This document shows positions 37,047 through 44,971 of a stretch of DNA of 64,000 bases, one piece after another. Each line of letters opens with the position of its first letter. Position 1 is the stretch's first letter. The notes beneath the pieces are model-generated. The model made no database searches and was not told where the DNA came from. It saw nothing but the letters and a program-made list of their open reading frames with translations. The stretch is from NCBI RefSeq assembly GCF_014203355.1, contig NZ_JACHIR010000001.1:2916038-2980037 (forward strand), in the 5' to 3' direction. A program made the position numbers and the translations under genes. Source of the stretch: Kutzneria kofuensis (GTDB taxonomy: Bacteria > Actinomycetota > Actinomycetes > Mycobacteriales > Pseudonocardiaceae).

Positions 37047-38738
37047 TTACTTGGCCCAGCCGATGTCGGTGTACTTGATGCTGGCCAGGCCCGAGTTGCC
37101 GAAGTTGGCCAGGCCGTTGCGGACGGCCACGATGGACGGCCGCTGGTAGAGCGGCAGCGAGTGGCCCAGCGCCCACACCTGCTTGTCCACCTCGTTGAGC
37201 AGCGCGTACCGCTTGTCCTGGTCCAGCTCCGACGACGCCTGGTCGAGCAGCTTGTTGATGCTCTCGTCGCCGATCCGGCCGGAGTTGCCCAGCGCCTGGT
37301 CACCGGTGGTGAACCAGCTCTGCGCGTTGTTGACCGGCGGCGCGCCGTCGCCCATCTGCGCGAAGTTGGCGATGTCGAAGTCGCCGGGCGTGATGTGCTC
37401 GTCGAAGAAGGTGTTCGGGTCGTCCTGCACGATCTGCAGGTCGACGCCGATCGCCGCGAGCTGCTGCTGCACCAGCTGGGCCTCGTCAAGGGCGGACTTC
37501 ACGCCGCCGGGGATGGCGTTGCGAATGCTCAGCTGCTTGCCGTTCTTGCTGCGGACCTTGGCGCCGGGCGCGAGCGTCCAGCCGTCGGCGTCCAGCTCCT
37601 TCTTGGCCTCGTCCGGGTTGTACAGGTAACCGGCGGAGTTGTCCTGGTAGCCGGGGAAGCCGGGCAGGAAGATGTGGTTGCCCAGCGGCTTGGCGTCCGG
37701 CAGCAGCTGGCTGATCTCGGCCTTGGCGATCGGGTCGCGGTTGATGCCCTTGATGATGGCGACGCGCAGCTTCTGGTCGTTGAGGATGGAGTTGCCGGCG
37801 CCGTTGAACACGATCTCGCGGTAGTTGGGCAGGTTGGCCCGCCGCAGCGTCACGTTCTTCATCGCCGAGGTGCGCTTGAAGGCGTCGATGTTGGAGGCGA
37901 CGCTCGCGAAGTCGAACGCGCCGCTGGCCAGGCCGTCCACCTCGACGTTGGCGCTGGAGTAGTACTTGAAGACGATCTTGTCCAGCTTGGGCTTGTCGCC
38001 CCACCAGTTCGGGTCCGGCACCACGGTCACGTTGTTGCCGGTCTTGTCCAGGTTGCCGACCTTGAACGGACCCGCGGTGACCTTCGGCTCGTCCTTCCAG
38101 CCCTTGTTGAACTCCTCCGGGTTGGAGGTCATCGACTTCGGGTAGAGCACGTTGAACAGGTTGGACCACTCGGCGAGCTTCGGGTTGTAGGTGACGGTGA
38201 AGTCGTAGTCGTCACTGCCCTTGCTGATGTCGGAGATGCTCGAGTAGCCGGCCGTGCTCAGCGGCTGGTACGCCGTGTTCTTGCCGTTGAGCGCCTGCCA
38301 CTCGGACTTGTAGTCCTCCCAGGTGATCGGCGTGCCGTCGCTCCACTTGGCCTTCGGGTTGAGCTTGTACTCGACCTTCTGCGGGTCGGTGGACACCAGC
38401 TTGAAGGACTGCACGTAGTCCGGGTCGGGGCCCCAGTTTCCGGAGGCGTCGGCGATGGCCGGCGTCGGCTCGAACGACTGGACGACCGGCGGGATGTCAC
38501 CGCTGCTGGCGTCGATGGCGAGCATGTTGAAGTTCGCCGGATAGGCCTGGACACCCCACTGCAGGATGCCGCCGTCCTTCACCTCGTCCCGCAACATCGG
38601 GTTGATGTCGTTCTGACCGATCTGCTTGGTGGGCGGCGGCGCGGAGGAACCTGCCGATCCCCCACAGGCAGACAACAGCAGCGCGGACGCGGTGACCGTG
38701 ACGGCGACCGCGAGCAGCGCACGTGGCGTTCGACTCAC
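37047..38738 (-). CDS. Peptide-type ABC importer substrate-binding lipoprotein 3 (SBP family 5)
   Basis: A 563-residue lipoprotein (Cys25 in LLLSAC) on the opposite strand to the importer operon. It shares the mature motif QNDINPMLRDEVKDGGILQW and AKWSDGTPITWEDYKSEWQA with the other two but is more diverged, so it is probably the oldest of the three copies. The GTG start has GGGGAAAGG upstream. Having its own convergent transcription unit suggests separate regulation. No second permease or ATPase lies near, so it presumably docks on the importer encoded upstream. Confidence 0.88.
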   Translation of the reverse strand: MSRTPRALLAVAVTVTASALLLSACGGSAGSSAPPPTKQIGQNDINPMLRDEVKDGGILQWGVQAYPANFNMLAIDASSGDIPPVVQSFEPTPAIADASGNWGPDPDYVQSFKLVSTDPQKVEYKLNPKAKWSDGTPITWEDYKSEWQALNGKNTAYQPLSTAGYSSISDISKGSDDYDFTVTYNPKLAEWSNLFNVLYPKSMTSNPEEFNKGWKDEPKVTAGPFKVGNLDKTGNNVTVVPDPNWWGDKPKLDKIVFKYYSSANVEVDGLASGAFDFASVASNIDAFKRTSAMKNVTLRRANLPNYREIVFNGAGNSILNDQKLRVAIIKGINRDPIAKAEISQLLPDAKPLGNHIFLPGFPGYQDNSAGYLYNPDEAKKELDADGWTLAPGAKVRSKNGKQLSIRNAIPGGVKSALDEAQLVQQQLAAIGVDLQIVQDDPNTFFDEHITPGDFDIANFAQMGDGAPPVNNAQSWFTTGDQALGNSGRIGDESINKLLDQASSELDQDKRYALLNEVDKQVWALGHSLPLYQRPSIVAVRNGLANFGNSGLASIKYTDIGWAK

Positions 38739-38864
38739 GAGCTTGCCTTTCCCCTTGAAGCCCCCAGTTCCCAGTTCGTCACACTATGCAGGTGACAGTC
38801 GAGTCTCGCGCGTTTCCCACCCTGCGGGAACCTACGGAAGGCGGGCTGGGCAGGATGTGAGCTC

Positions 38865-39791
38865 ATGGGCATCCGGACGCGCGCTGTACGACACGGCTTG
38901 GCCGCCACCGTCCTTGTGCTGGCCGTTTGCGCCATAGTGGCCGCGTTCTCCGCCGCCACCCTGTCCGCCGCGCGCGCCGAGCTGGCCCCGCTCACCGCCC
39001 GCACCACGGCCCACGTGACCGCCGTCGACCACGATGCGGACACAGCCACCGTCACCTGGACCCTGCCGTCCGGCGGTGCGGCCCAGGCCACTGTCCCGCT
39101 CGACTCCACGCCGCCCGCCGTCGGCGCGAGCGTCCTCGTCGGCTACGACCATTCCGCGCCGGCCCACGCCGTCATCCCCGGCGCCTCGGTGCTCATCGCC
39201 GCCGACCGCTCCAGCGGTGAGCTCCTGTTCATCGCCATCGCCGCCGGCCTGATGGTCCTGGTGACCTCGGTCCGCCTCTTGTCCCGCCTCGGTCTCACCC
39301 ACCGCCCCCAGGTCCGGATTCCCGTCCGCCGGGTCCGCGTCCAGTCCGGCCTGATGGCCCGCTCATGGCTGGAGACCGAGGACCTGCCCCGCCGCTGGAT
39401 CCCCGTCTACTTCGACCCGGTCCTGGTCACCCTGGCCACCCCCAGCACCGTCGCCCTGCACGGCGACCCTCGCCGCAACCGCCTGGTCGCCGCCCTCATC
39501 GACGGTGTCGTGCTCTATCCGTCGGGCCGGGTCGTCAAGGACGACCCGCAGGGCCGGCGGGTCGACAACCCGTCCGAGATCGACGATTCGGTCCGGGCAC
39601 GCGCCGTAACCGTCCGCGGTCTGCTCCGCCAGCTCCGCGCCGATGTCGTCCTGATCGTTCCGGCTCCGATAATCGGCCTGCTCTGGGCGTTCTTGGATGG
39701 CAGCGGCTTCTGGAGTTGGCTCGGCGCCACCGTCATCACCGCGTCTCTGGCCCTCTGGCTGGCCGCCCTGCGCGGCTCCGATCCTTCGTGA
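38865..39791 (+). CDS. Membrane protein of unknown function with paired terminal helices
   Basis: A 308-residue protein not assigned to a named family. The first helix is at about 13-35, followed by a small extracytoplasmic beta-rich domain (TAHVTAVDHDADTATVTW) reminiscent of DUF3592-type proteins. A second helix lies at about 118-138. A cytoplasmic domain of about 120 residues follows, then two C-terminal helices at about 260-300. Codon use is normal for the window. Neighbours give no functional clue. Confidence 0.7.
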   Translation: MGIRTRAVRHGLAATVLVLAVCAIVAAFSAATLSAARAELAPLTARTTAHVTAVDHDADTATVTWTLPSGGAAQATVPLDSTPPAVGASVLVGYDHSAPAHAVIPGASVLIAADRSSGELLFIAIAAGLMVLVTSVRLLSRLGLTHRPQVRIPVRRVRVQSGLMARSWLETEDLPRRWIPVYFDPVLVTLATPSTVALHGDPRRNRLVAALIDGVVLYPSGRVVKDDPQGRRVDNPSEIDDSVRARAVTVRGLLRQLRADVVLIVPAPIIGLLWAFLDGSGFWSWLGATVITASLALWLAALRGSDPS

Positions 39792-40012
39792 CGCACACCA
39801 CACGTAGGCCTTGACCCGGTAATTGCTGTGTTCCGGGGTCCCCGGACGGCATGGATCGTCACCGGCCGTGATCCCGTACGCCCATCCCAGTGTCCCGATC
39901 ATCCTCCGAATCGGTGGAGTTGGGCTCGCCCTCTTCGGGGTGCGCCGATGTCACGGGACCATCACCGCGGGTGGGCGGCTGTCCACCGGAGGTGATGGGC
40001 GGAGGTGCCGCT

Positions 40013-40207
40013 GTGGGCATGAAGTGGATGGAGCACAAGGTTGTGCAGCACGCGCGTGCGTGGGCCTCAGGAGGCATTCCCGGGCAGGCCGGCAAGGACG
40101 AGTGTGTGGTGTGCGGGAAGCAGATCCGCAAGCATCGCAAGGTGACCGGCGAGGGCCGGGTCTGCTCTGTGGCCTGCGCCCATTTCTGGGTAGAGAACAT
40201 GAGCTGA
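40013..40207 (+). CDS. Small zinc-finger-like protein
   Basis: A 64-residue basic protein with paired cysteines C-x2-C (ECVVCGKQ) and C-x3-C (RVCSVACAHFW), a plausible treble-clef or zinc-ribbon site. GTG at 40013 is chosen because GGAGG is seven bases upstream; ATG at 40019 is also possible. Its position next to initiator tRNA genes may be coincidental. The family is not recognised, and the evidence is the cysteine pattern, the ribosome site and GC-biased third codon positions. Confidence 0.55.
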   Translation: MGMKWMEHKVVQHARAWASGGIPGQAGKDECVVCGKQIRKHRKVTGEGRVCSVACAHFWVENMS

Positions 40208-40257
40208 CCCCCACCGTGCGCCGGCCACCCCGGCGCACTCCCCAATCCACCCCACCC

Positions 40258-40348
40258 CAGCCACACACGCCGGGCGAGCGAAGCGCAGCCCCAACCGGGG
40301 GCGAGCGAAGCGAAGTCCCGAGGGGGCGTGGGGCGAAGCCCCACATCG
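40258..40348. repeat. Intergenic GCGAGCGAAGCG-type repeats, left block
   Basis: Two units GGGCGAGCGAAGCG at about 40274 and 40302 and a GGGGCGAAGCCCC palindrome lie before the first initiator tRNA terminator. No gene is supported. Confidence 0.65.
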
Positions 40349-40371
40349 GGGGTCTGGGGGTCGCCCCCCAG

Positions 40372-40416
40372 AACAAAAAGCGAAAGATCCCTGTTTGCCA
40401 TCGGCAAACAGGGATC
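40372..40416 (-). terminator. Intrinsic terminator of tRNA-fMet copy 1
   Basis: Minus strand: GATCCCTGTTTGCC and its exact complement around a 3-base loop, followed by TTTCGCTTTTTG. Confidence 0.92.
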
Positions 40417-40426
40417 TCCCAATCTG

Positions 40427-40500
40427 TAGCGGGGACAGGATTTGAACCTGCGACCTCTGGGTTATGAGCCCAGCGAGCTACCGAGCTGCTCCACCCCGCG
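40427..40500 (-). tRNA. Initiator tRNA-fMet (CAT), copy 1
   Basis: The minus strand gives CGCGGGGTGGAGCAGCTCGG, anticodon loop CTCATAA in a GGG/CCC anticodon stem, and T arm GGTTCAAATCC. The unpaired C1 opposite T72 and the three G-C pairs are initiator marks. CCA is not encoded. Confidence 0.97.
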
Positions 40501-40512
40501 TCGGTAATAACT

Positions 40513-40542
40513 ACCCTACCCGACCCGTCCACCCTATTACAA
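40513..40542 (-). promoter_or_regulatory. Promoter of tRNA-fMet copy 1
   Basis: Minus strand: -35 TTGTAA, 18-base spacer, -10 TAGGGT, 12 bases before the mature 5' end. Confidence 0.6.
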
Positions 40543-40767
40543 ATCGCCCCCCGAAAACCCACCTGACCAGCACTTTCCCCACGAAGCCACCCGCGTGCGC
40601 AGGGCCTGGTTCGTTCGCCTGAGTCCAAGATTCCGCCGAGCACTCTCCCACCACCCCCAGGCGAGCGCAGCGAAGCCCTACCCCACCCACCCAGCACACA
40701 CCACCCCCGGGACGAGCGAAGCGAAGTCCCGAAGGGGGGTGCAGGGGGGCGAAGCCCGCCCTGCCTT
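40543..40767. repeat. Intergenic region between initiator tRNAs with repeat units
   Basis: This stretch holds no supported gene. It contains GGCGAGCGCAGCGAAG near 40661, GACGAGCGAAGCGAAGTCCC near 40711, and the 45-bp block at 40728-40772 that is identical to 22362-22406. Confidence 0.7.
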
Positions 40768-40790
40768 GGGGTCTGGGGGTCGCCCCCCAG

Positions 40791-40835
40791 AACAAAAAGC
40801 GAAAGATCCCTGTTTGCCATCGGCAAACAGGGATC
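40791..40835 (-). terminator. Intrinsic terminator of tRNA-fMet copy 2
   Basis: Same 14-bp stem and U-rich tail as copy 1. Confidence 0.92.
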
Positions 40836-40845
40836 TCCCAATCTG

Positions 40846-40919
40846 TAGCGGGGACAGGATTTGAACCTGCGACCTCTGGGTTATGAGCCCAGCGAGCTAC
40901 CGAGCTGCTCCACCCCGCG
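40846..40919 (-). tRNA. Initiator tRNA-fMet (CAT), copy 2
   Basis: Identical in sequence to copy 1, with anticodon CAT, the C1/T72 mismatch and the three G-C pairs of initiator tRNAs. Confidence 0.97.
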
Positions 40920-40931
40920 TCGGTAATTACT

Positions 40932-40961
40932 ACTGTACGGGGTGGTTGCCGCTGGATGCAA
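40932..40961 (-). promoter_or_regulatory. Promoter of tRNA-fMet copy 2
   Basis: Minus strand: -35 TTGCAT, 18-base spacer, -10 TACAGT, 12 bases before the mature 5' end. The sequence differs from the copy 1 promoter, but the spacing is the same. Confidence 0.62.
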
Positions 40962-40987
40962 ATCAGGTGTCCGTCACGTGACTGAGG

Positions 40988-43960
40988 TCATCTTCCGCCG
41001 CCGGTGGTGGTGGGGTTGGTGCTGGGGTTGTTGGCGGCGTTGAACTCCTTGGTGGCGTCGTCGAGTGCCTTGTAGGCGTTGCCGAGGGCTTGGAAGTCGC
41101 CGCTCTGCTGGGCGCTCTTGATGGCGGCGAGCGCGGCCTGGATGTCGGCGACGGCCTTGGCCATGTCGGGGCTGTTGTTGTTGGGCTGCCCGGTTGTGGT
41201 GGTGGGGCTGCTGCCGGTGGTTCCGGTGTTGCCGTTGCCGCCGTTGCCGCCGCCGGTAACCGGGGTGGCGCCGCTGAGTGCCTGGTTGAGGGCGTCGGTG
41301 AAGGTGGGTGCGAAGCCGACGCCGCCGTTGTAGCTGACGAGCACTCGGGACAGCTGCGGGTAGGACGAGTTGGAGTTGGCGCTCTGGCTCTGTTCGACGT
41401 AGACGGGTTCGACGTAGAGCAGGCTGCCGCCGACGGGCAGGGTCAGCAGGTTGCCGTACTTGATGTTGGTGGCCTGCTGCCGGAACAGGTTGAGCTGGTT
41501 GGCGTTGGTGGTGATGAACTGGGTCTGCATGAGCTTGGGACCCGGTGTCTGGGTGTCGGTGGGCAGCTGGAGCACGGTTATCTTGCCGTAGTTGGGCCCT
41601 GGGTCGGATGCCACGGACACGTAGGCGGACATGAAGTCGCGGCCGAGGAACACGAGCGGGCTGGTGAGCTGGAAGCTGGCCTTGCCGTCGGGGCTGGCCG
41701 GGCTGCCGGACATCACGTAGTAGGGCGGCTGCGGCGAGGTCTGCTGCTGGATGGCCTGCGTGCTGGTGGGGTTGTCGACCGCGGTGGGGTCGCTGGGCAC
41801 GCTCCAGAAGCCGACGCTGGAGAAGAAGTTCTGCGGGTTGGTGACGTGGTACTTGGCGAGCAGGCCGCGCTGCACCTTGAACAGGTCTTCCGGGTAGCGG
41901 AAGTGGGCGCGCAGCTGCGGGCTGATGTCGCTGCTGGGCTGCACGGTGCCGGGGTAGACGGCTTCCCACGCCTTGAGCACGGGGTCGGTGTCGTCGACGG
42001 CGTACAGCTTCACCTGGCCGGTGTAGGCGTCCACTGTGGCCTTGACGGAGTTGCGGATGTAGGCGACGCCCTGGTTGGGCTGGCGCGGCGTGTTGGCGTT
42101 GGCGTTGAGCGAGTCGGTGGTGGCGTCGCCGAGTTGGGTCTGCTGCGAGTACGGGTAGTTGGTGAGCGTGGTGTACCCGTCGACGATCCATTCGATGTTG
42201 CCGTCGATGACCGCCGGGTAGGGGTCGCTGTCGAGGGTGAGCCAGGGCGCGACATTCTTCACGCGGTCGGCGGGGTCGCGGTAGTACATGATCTTCGAGT
42301 TGTCGGTGATGGCCGAGTTGAACAGGATGTTCCGCTCGCCGTAGTACCCCGCGAACACGAGCCGGTTGAACCAGTTGCCGATGGGGACGCCGCCGCTGCC
42401 CTGGTAGGTGTACTTGGTGGCGTCGGTGTCGTATTCCTGGCCGTCGCTGGGGTTCTGCCCGTCGGGGCCGCCGACGATGGCGTAGTCGTTGGCGTCGCCC
42501 TGCAGCTCGCCGTAGTAGATGCGGGGCTGCTTGACGGTGATCTCGCCCTCGCTGACCTTGCCGTCGGAGCCGAGCTCGCTGACGGTGAAGTCGGGGTAGC
42601 CGGTCGAGGTGACGGTGCTGGCCTTGGCCGCGACGAAGCCGTTTCCGTGCGTGTAGACCAGGTGCTCGTTGATCCAGTTCTTCTGGCTCTCGGCCAGCCC
42701 GTTGGTGTTGATCTCGCGGGCGGCGACGATGTAGTCGCTGGTGACGCCGTTGACCGTGTAGCGGTCGATGTCCAGCTTCGGCGGGAAGTCGTAGAAGTTG
42801 CGGCCCTGCCGGAACTGCTTGAACGTCGGGTACAGCACGCTCGGGTCGAGCAGCCGGGCGTTGGACACCGTCGGCACGTCGGTCTTGACCTGGTCGGTGG
42901 ACGCGGTCGGCTTGTTGTCGTAGTTCTTGTAGCTGACCTTGTCGTCACCGAGCCCGAAGGCGTCCTTGGTGGCCGCGATGTTGTGCGTGATCGGGACCGA
43001 TTCCTTCTCGTTCGCGTTGGGCGCGACCGAGAACTGCTGCAACACGGCCGGCCAGGCGACGCCGATCAGCAGGCTGGACAGCACCAGCAGCGCCGTGGCG
43101 ATGGCCGGCAGCTGCAGGTTGCGCAGGAAGGCGCCGGCGAAGAAGGCGGCCGCGCAGAACACCGCGATGCACAGCAGGATCAGCTTGGCCGGCATGACCG
43201 CGTTGAGCGCGGTGTAGGTGGCGCCGAAGGCCTGCGGGTTGCTCTGCGAGAACAGCAGGTCGTACCGGTCGAAGAAGTAGGCGACGGCCTTGAACAGCAC
43301 GAACACGCCGGCGATCACCGACAGCTGGATGCGGGCCGGGCCGGACAGCTGGCCGCCGCGGCCGGCGAACCGGATGGCGCCGAACAGGTAGTGCGTGATC
43401 AGCGCGCCGAAGAAGGACAGCGCCGCCGAGACGAACAGCCAGTTCAGCATCCACTCGTAGAACGGCAGCGTGAAGACGAAGAAGCCGACGTCGATGTTGA
43501 AGATCGGGTCGGTCTTGCCGAAGGAGGTGCCGTGCAGGAACAGCTGCGCCTGCTGCCAGTCGTTCATGGCGGTGACCGCGGACAGGAAGCCGACGATCAC
43601 CGGGATGCCGATGCCGAACAGCTTGAGCCGGCGGCTGACGACCATGCGGTAGCGCGAGACGGGATCGTCCGGTCCGGACAGTGGCACGAACACCGGCCGG
43701 CTGCGGTAGGCGACGAGCAGGTTGGCCCACACCAGGCCGCCGACCACGACGCCGACGACGAGGAACAGCACGAGCTTGGTGAGCAGCGTCGTGGTGAACA
43801 CCGAGCGGAAGCCGACCTCGCCGTACCAGAGCCAGTCGATGTAGGTCGACAGCACCCGGGAGCTGAGGATCAGCCCGATCAGCACGATCACCCCGACGAC
43901 GATCAGGATGCGGCTGCGTCGGGACAGCGTGGGTAGTCCGACGGGAGGCCGGTTTGCCAC
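40988..43960 (-). CDS. UPF0182 family membrane protein
   Basis: A 990-residue protein of the actinobacterial UPF0182 family (the M. tuberculosis member is Rv3193c). Seven or so membrane helices occupy the first 320 residues, from ILIVVGVIVLIGLIL onward, followed by a very large extracytoplasmic domain and a Gly/Asn/Thr-rich low-complexity tail (about 905-990). The family has no established function. GTG at 43960 is chosen because AGGAG lies nine bases upstream and family members start near this point. A nearly equally long open frame on the other strand is a codon-bias shadow. Confidence 0.93.
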   Translation of the reverse strand: MANRPPVGLPTLSRRSRILIVVGVIVLIGLILSSRVLSTYIDWLWYGEVGFRSVFTTTLLTKLVLFLVVGVVVGGLVWANLLVAYRSRPVFVPLSGPDDPVSRYRMVVSRRLKLFGIGIPVIVGFLSAVTAMNDWQQAQLFLHGTSFGKTDPIFNIDVGFFVFTLPFYEWMLNWLFVSAALSFFGALITHYLFGAIRFAGRGGQLSGPARIQLSVIAGVFVLFKAVAYFFDRYDLLFSQSNPQAFGATYTALNAVMPAKLILLCIAVFCAAAFFAGAFLRNLQLPAIATALLVLSSLLIGVAWPAVLQQFSVAPNANEKESVPITHNIAATKDAFGLGDDKVSYKNYDNKPTASTDQVKTDVPTVSNARLLDPSVLYPTFKQFRQGRNFYDFPPKLDIDRYTVNGVTSDYIVAAREINTNGLAESQKNWINEHLVYTHGNGFVAAKASTVTSTGYPDFTVSELGSDGKVSEGEITVKQPRIYYGELQGDANDYAIVGGPDGQNPSDGQEYDTDATKYTYQGSGGVPIGNWFNRLVFAGYYGERNILFNSAITDNSKIMYYRDPADRVKNVAPWLTLDSDPYPAVIDGNIEWIVDGYTTLTNYPYSQQTQLGDATTDSLNANANTPRQPNQGVAYIRNSVKATVDAYTGQVKLYAVDDTDPVLKAWEAVYPGTVQPSSDISPQLRAHFRYPEDLFKVQRGLLAKYHVTNPQNFFSSVGFWSVPSDPTAVDNPTSTQAIQQQTSPQPPYYVMSGSPASPDGKASFQLTSPLVFLGRDFMSAYVSVASDPGPNYGKITVLQLPTDTQTPGPKLMQTQFITTNANQLNLFRQQATNIKYGNLLTLPVGGSLLYVEPVYVEQSQSANSNSSYPQLSRVLVSYNGGVGFAPTFTDALNQALSGATPVTGGGNGGNGNTGTTGSSPTTTTGQPNNNSPDMAKAVADIQAALAAIKSAQQSGDFQALGNAYKALDDATKEFNAANNPSTNPTTTGGGR

Positions 43961-44169
43961 GGGGCACGCTCCTACGGGTTGCGGTCGGCGTAACGCGGAC
44001 GCGACCCTGCCGGGTCTCGCCACCTGTGACAACTCTACGGACGGTGTCCTGAGTTCCACGTCCGGGACACCCGCCGGCCCGGCGGGTGGGTGGGCGGAGG
44101 CATCGGGACCGGGCGGGCGGGTGTTTCGGGACCGGGCGGTCGCGTGAGCTGTCGGTCACGGATGGGACG

Positions 44170-44721
44170 ATGGGCGGCGTGCCTTCTGTTGACGACGCCG
44201 ACGAGACCCGGCCGACGCTGCTGCCCGCCCTGGCCCGCGAGGTCGAGGAGTTCGTCTCCGCCGCCGGCTGGGACCAGGCGCCGCAGCTGTTCGCGCTGGT
44301 ACCGACCGCCGAGCTGATCGCCCAGCAGCCGGAGCTGCGCGAGCAGTTGGACCCGGCCGCCTCGCTCACCCCCATCGCGCAGGAGGAACTGCCCGGCGAG
44401 GACCTCGGCGACGCGCTGGCCAGCATCGTGTGGCCCGACGCCGTCACCGGCTGCGCCCTCGCCCAGGAGATCGTCGTGCTGCCGCCCGACGCCGAGGCCG
44501 AGATCGACTCCGTCGCCGAGGACACCACCGTGCTGCGTCGGGTTGCCGCCGAGCACCCCCAGCGCCGCGAGGCCCGCCTGGTCGCCGCCGTGCTGCGTGA
44601 CGGCACCGCCGCCTGCGTCCTGCGCCTGCGCGGCGACCAGGACCGTCCCGATGAGATCGTCGAGCACCCCGAGCTCGCCCCCAACCTCACCGGTGCCCTC
44701 CTGCAGACCCTCCGCCCGTAG
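44170..44721 (+). CDS. PPA1309-family conserved protein
   Basis: A 183-residue soluble acidic protein. The segment LPALAREVEEFVSAAGWDQAPQLFALVPTAEL and the later GCALAQEIVVLPPDAE match the PPA1309 family of actinobacterial proteins without known function. ATG at 44170 is used; GTG at 44179 is an alternative. It is divergent from the UPF0182 gene, a conserved neighbour in this block. Confidence 0.8.
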   Translation: MGGVPSVDDADETRPTLLPALAREVEEFVSAAGWDQAPQLFALVPTAELIAQQPELREQLDPAASLTPIAQEELPGEDLGDALASIVWPDAVTGCALAQEIVVLPPDAEAEIDSVAEDTTVLRRVAAEHPQRREARLVAAVLRDGTAACVLRLRGDQDRPDEIVEHPELAPNLTGALLQTLRP

Positions 44722-44913
44722 CCGGCGAGTCCTCTCGCGGGCACCGGCTCCGCTCGGCCACGAAGGCCGCCTTGGTCCCATCCACCGCGAGCAAGGCCGC
44801 CTTCGCTGGCACGCCCTCCCCAGCCCCGGCCTCGCGCCTCGCCCCTCCGGCGAACCCACCCCAGCCCCGGCCTCGCCCCTCGCCTCCCCGGCGAACCCGC
44901 TAGCCCAAACGAC

Positions 44914-44960
44914 ACGAAGGCCGCTTTCACCCCGTTTCGCGGGAGGAAAGCGGCCTTCGT
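44914..44960. terminator. Bidirectional hairpin of the CGAAGGCCGC family
   Basis: ACGAAGGCCGCTTTC and its exact complement, 15 bp each, flank a 17-base loop between the convergent PPA1309-like and PDZ genes. Confidence 0.7.
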
Positions 44961-44971
44961 CGCGTTCGAAC

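Larger units (their letters stand above)
40349..40508. repeat. 160-bp duplication, copy 1 (terminator plus tRNA-fMet)
   Basis: Identical base for base to 40768-40927, at an offset of 419. It covers a GGGTCT/CCCAGA-type repeat, the tRNA terminator, the whole tRNA and eight bases upstream. Confidence 0.9.
40768..40927. repeat. 160-bp duplication, copy 2 (terminator plus tRNA-fMet)
   Basis: Identical to 40349-40508. The sequences diverge immediately on both sides, including the promoters. Confidence 0.9.

Noticed and set aside
41090-43936. A 948-codon open frame antisense to the UPF0182 gene
   Set aside because: It mirrors the codon bias of the real gene, has Gly/Val/Asp-rich low-complexity composition and no recognisable domain; UPF0182 similarity and a ribosome site support the other strand.
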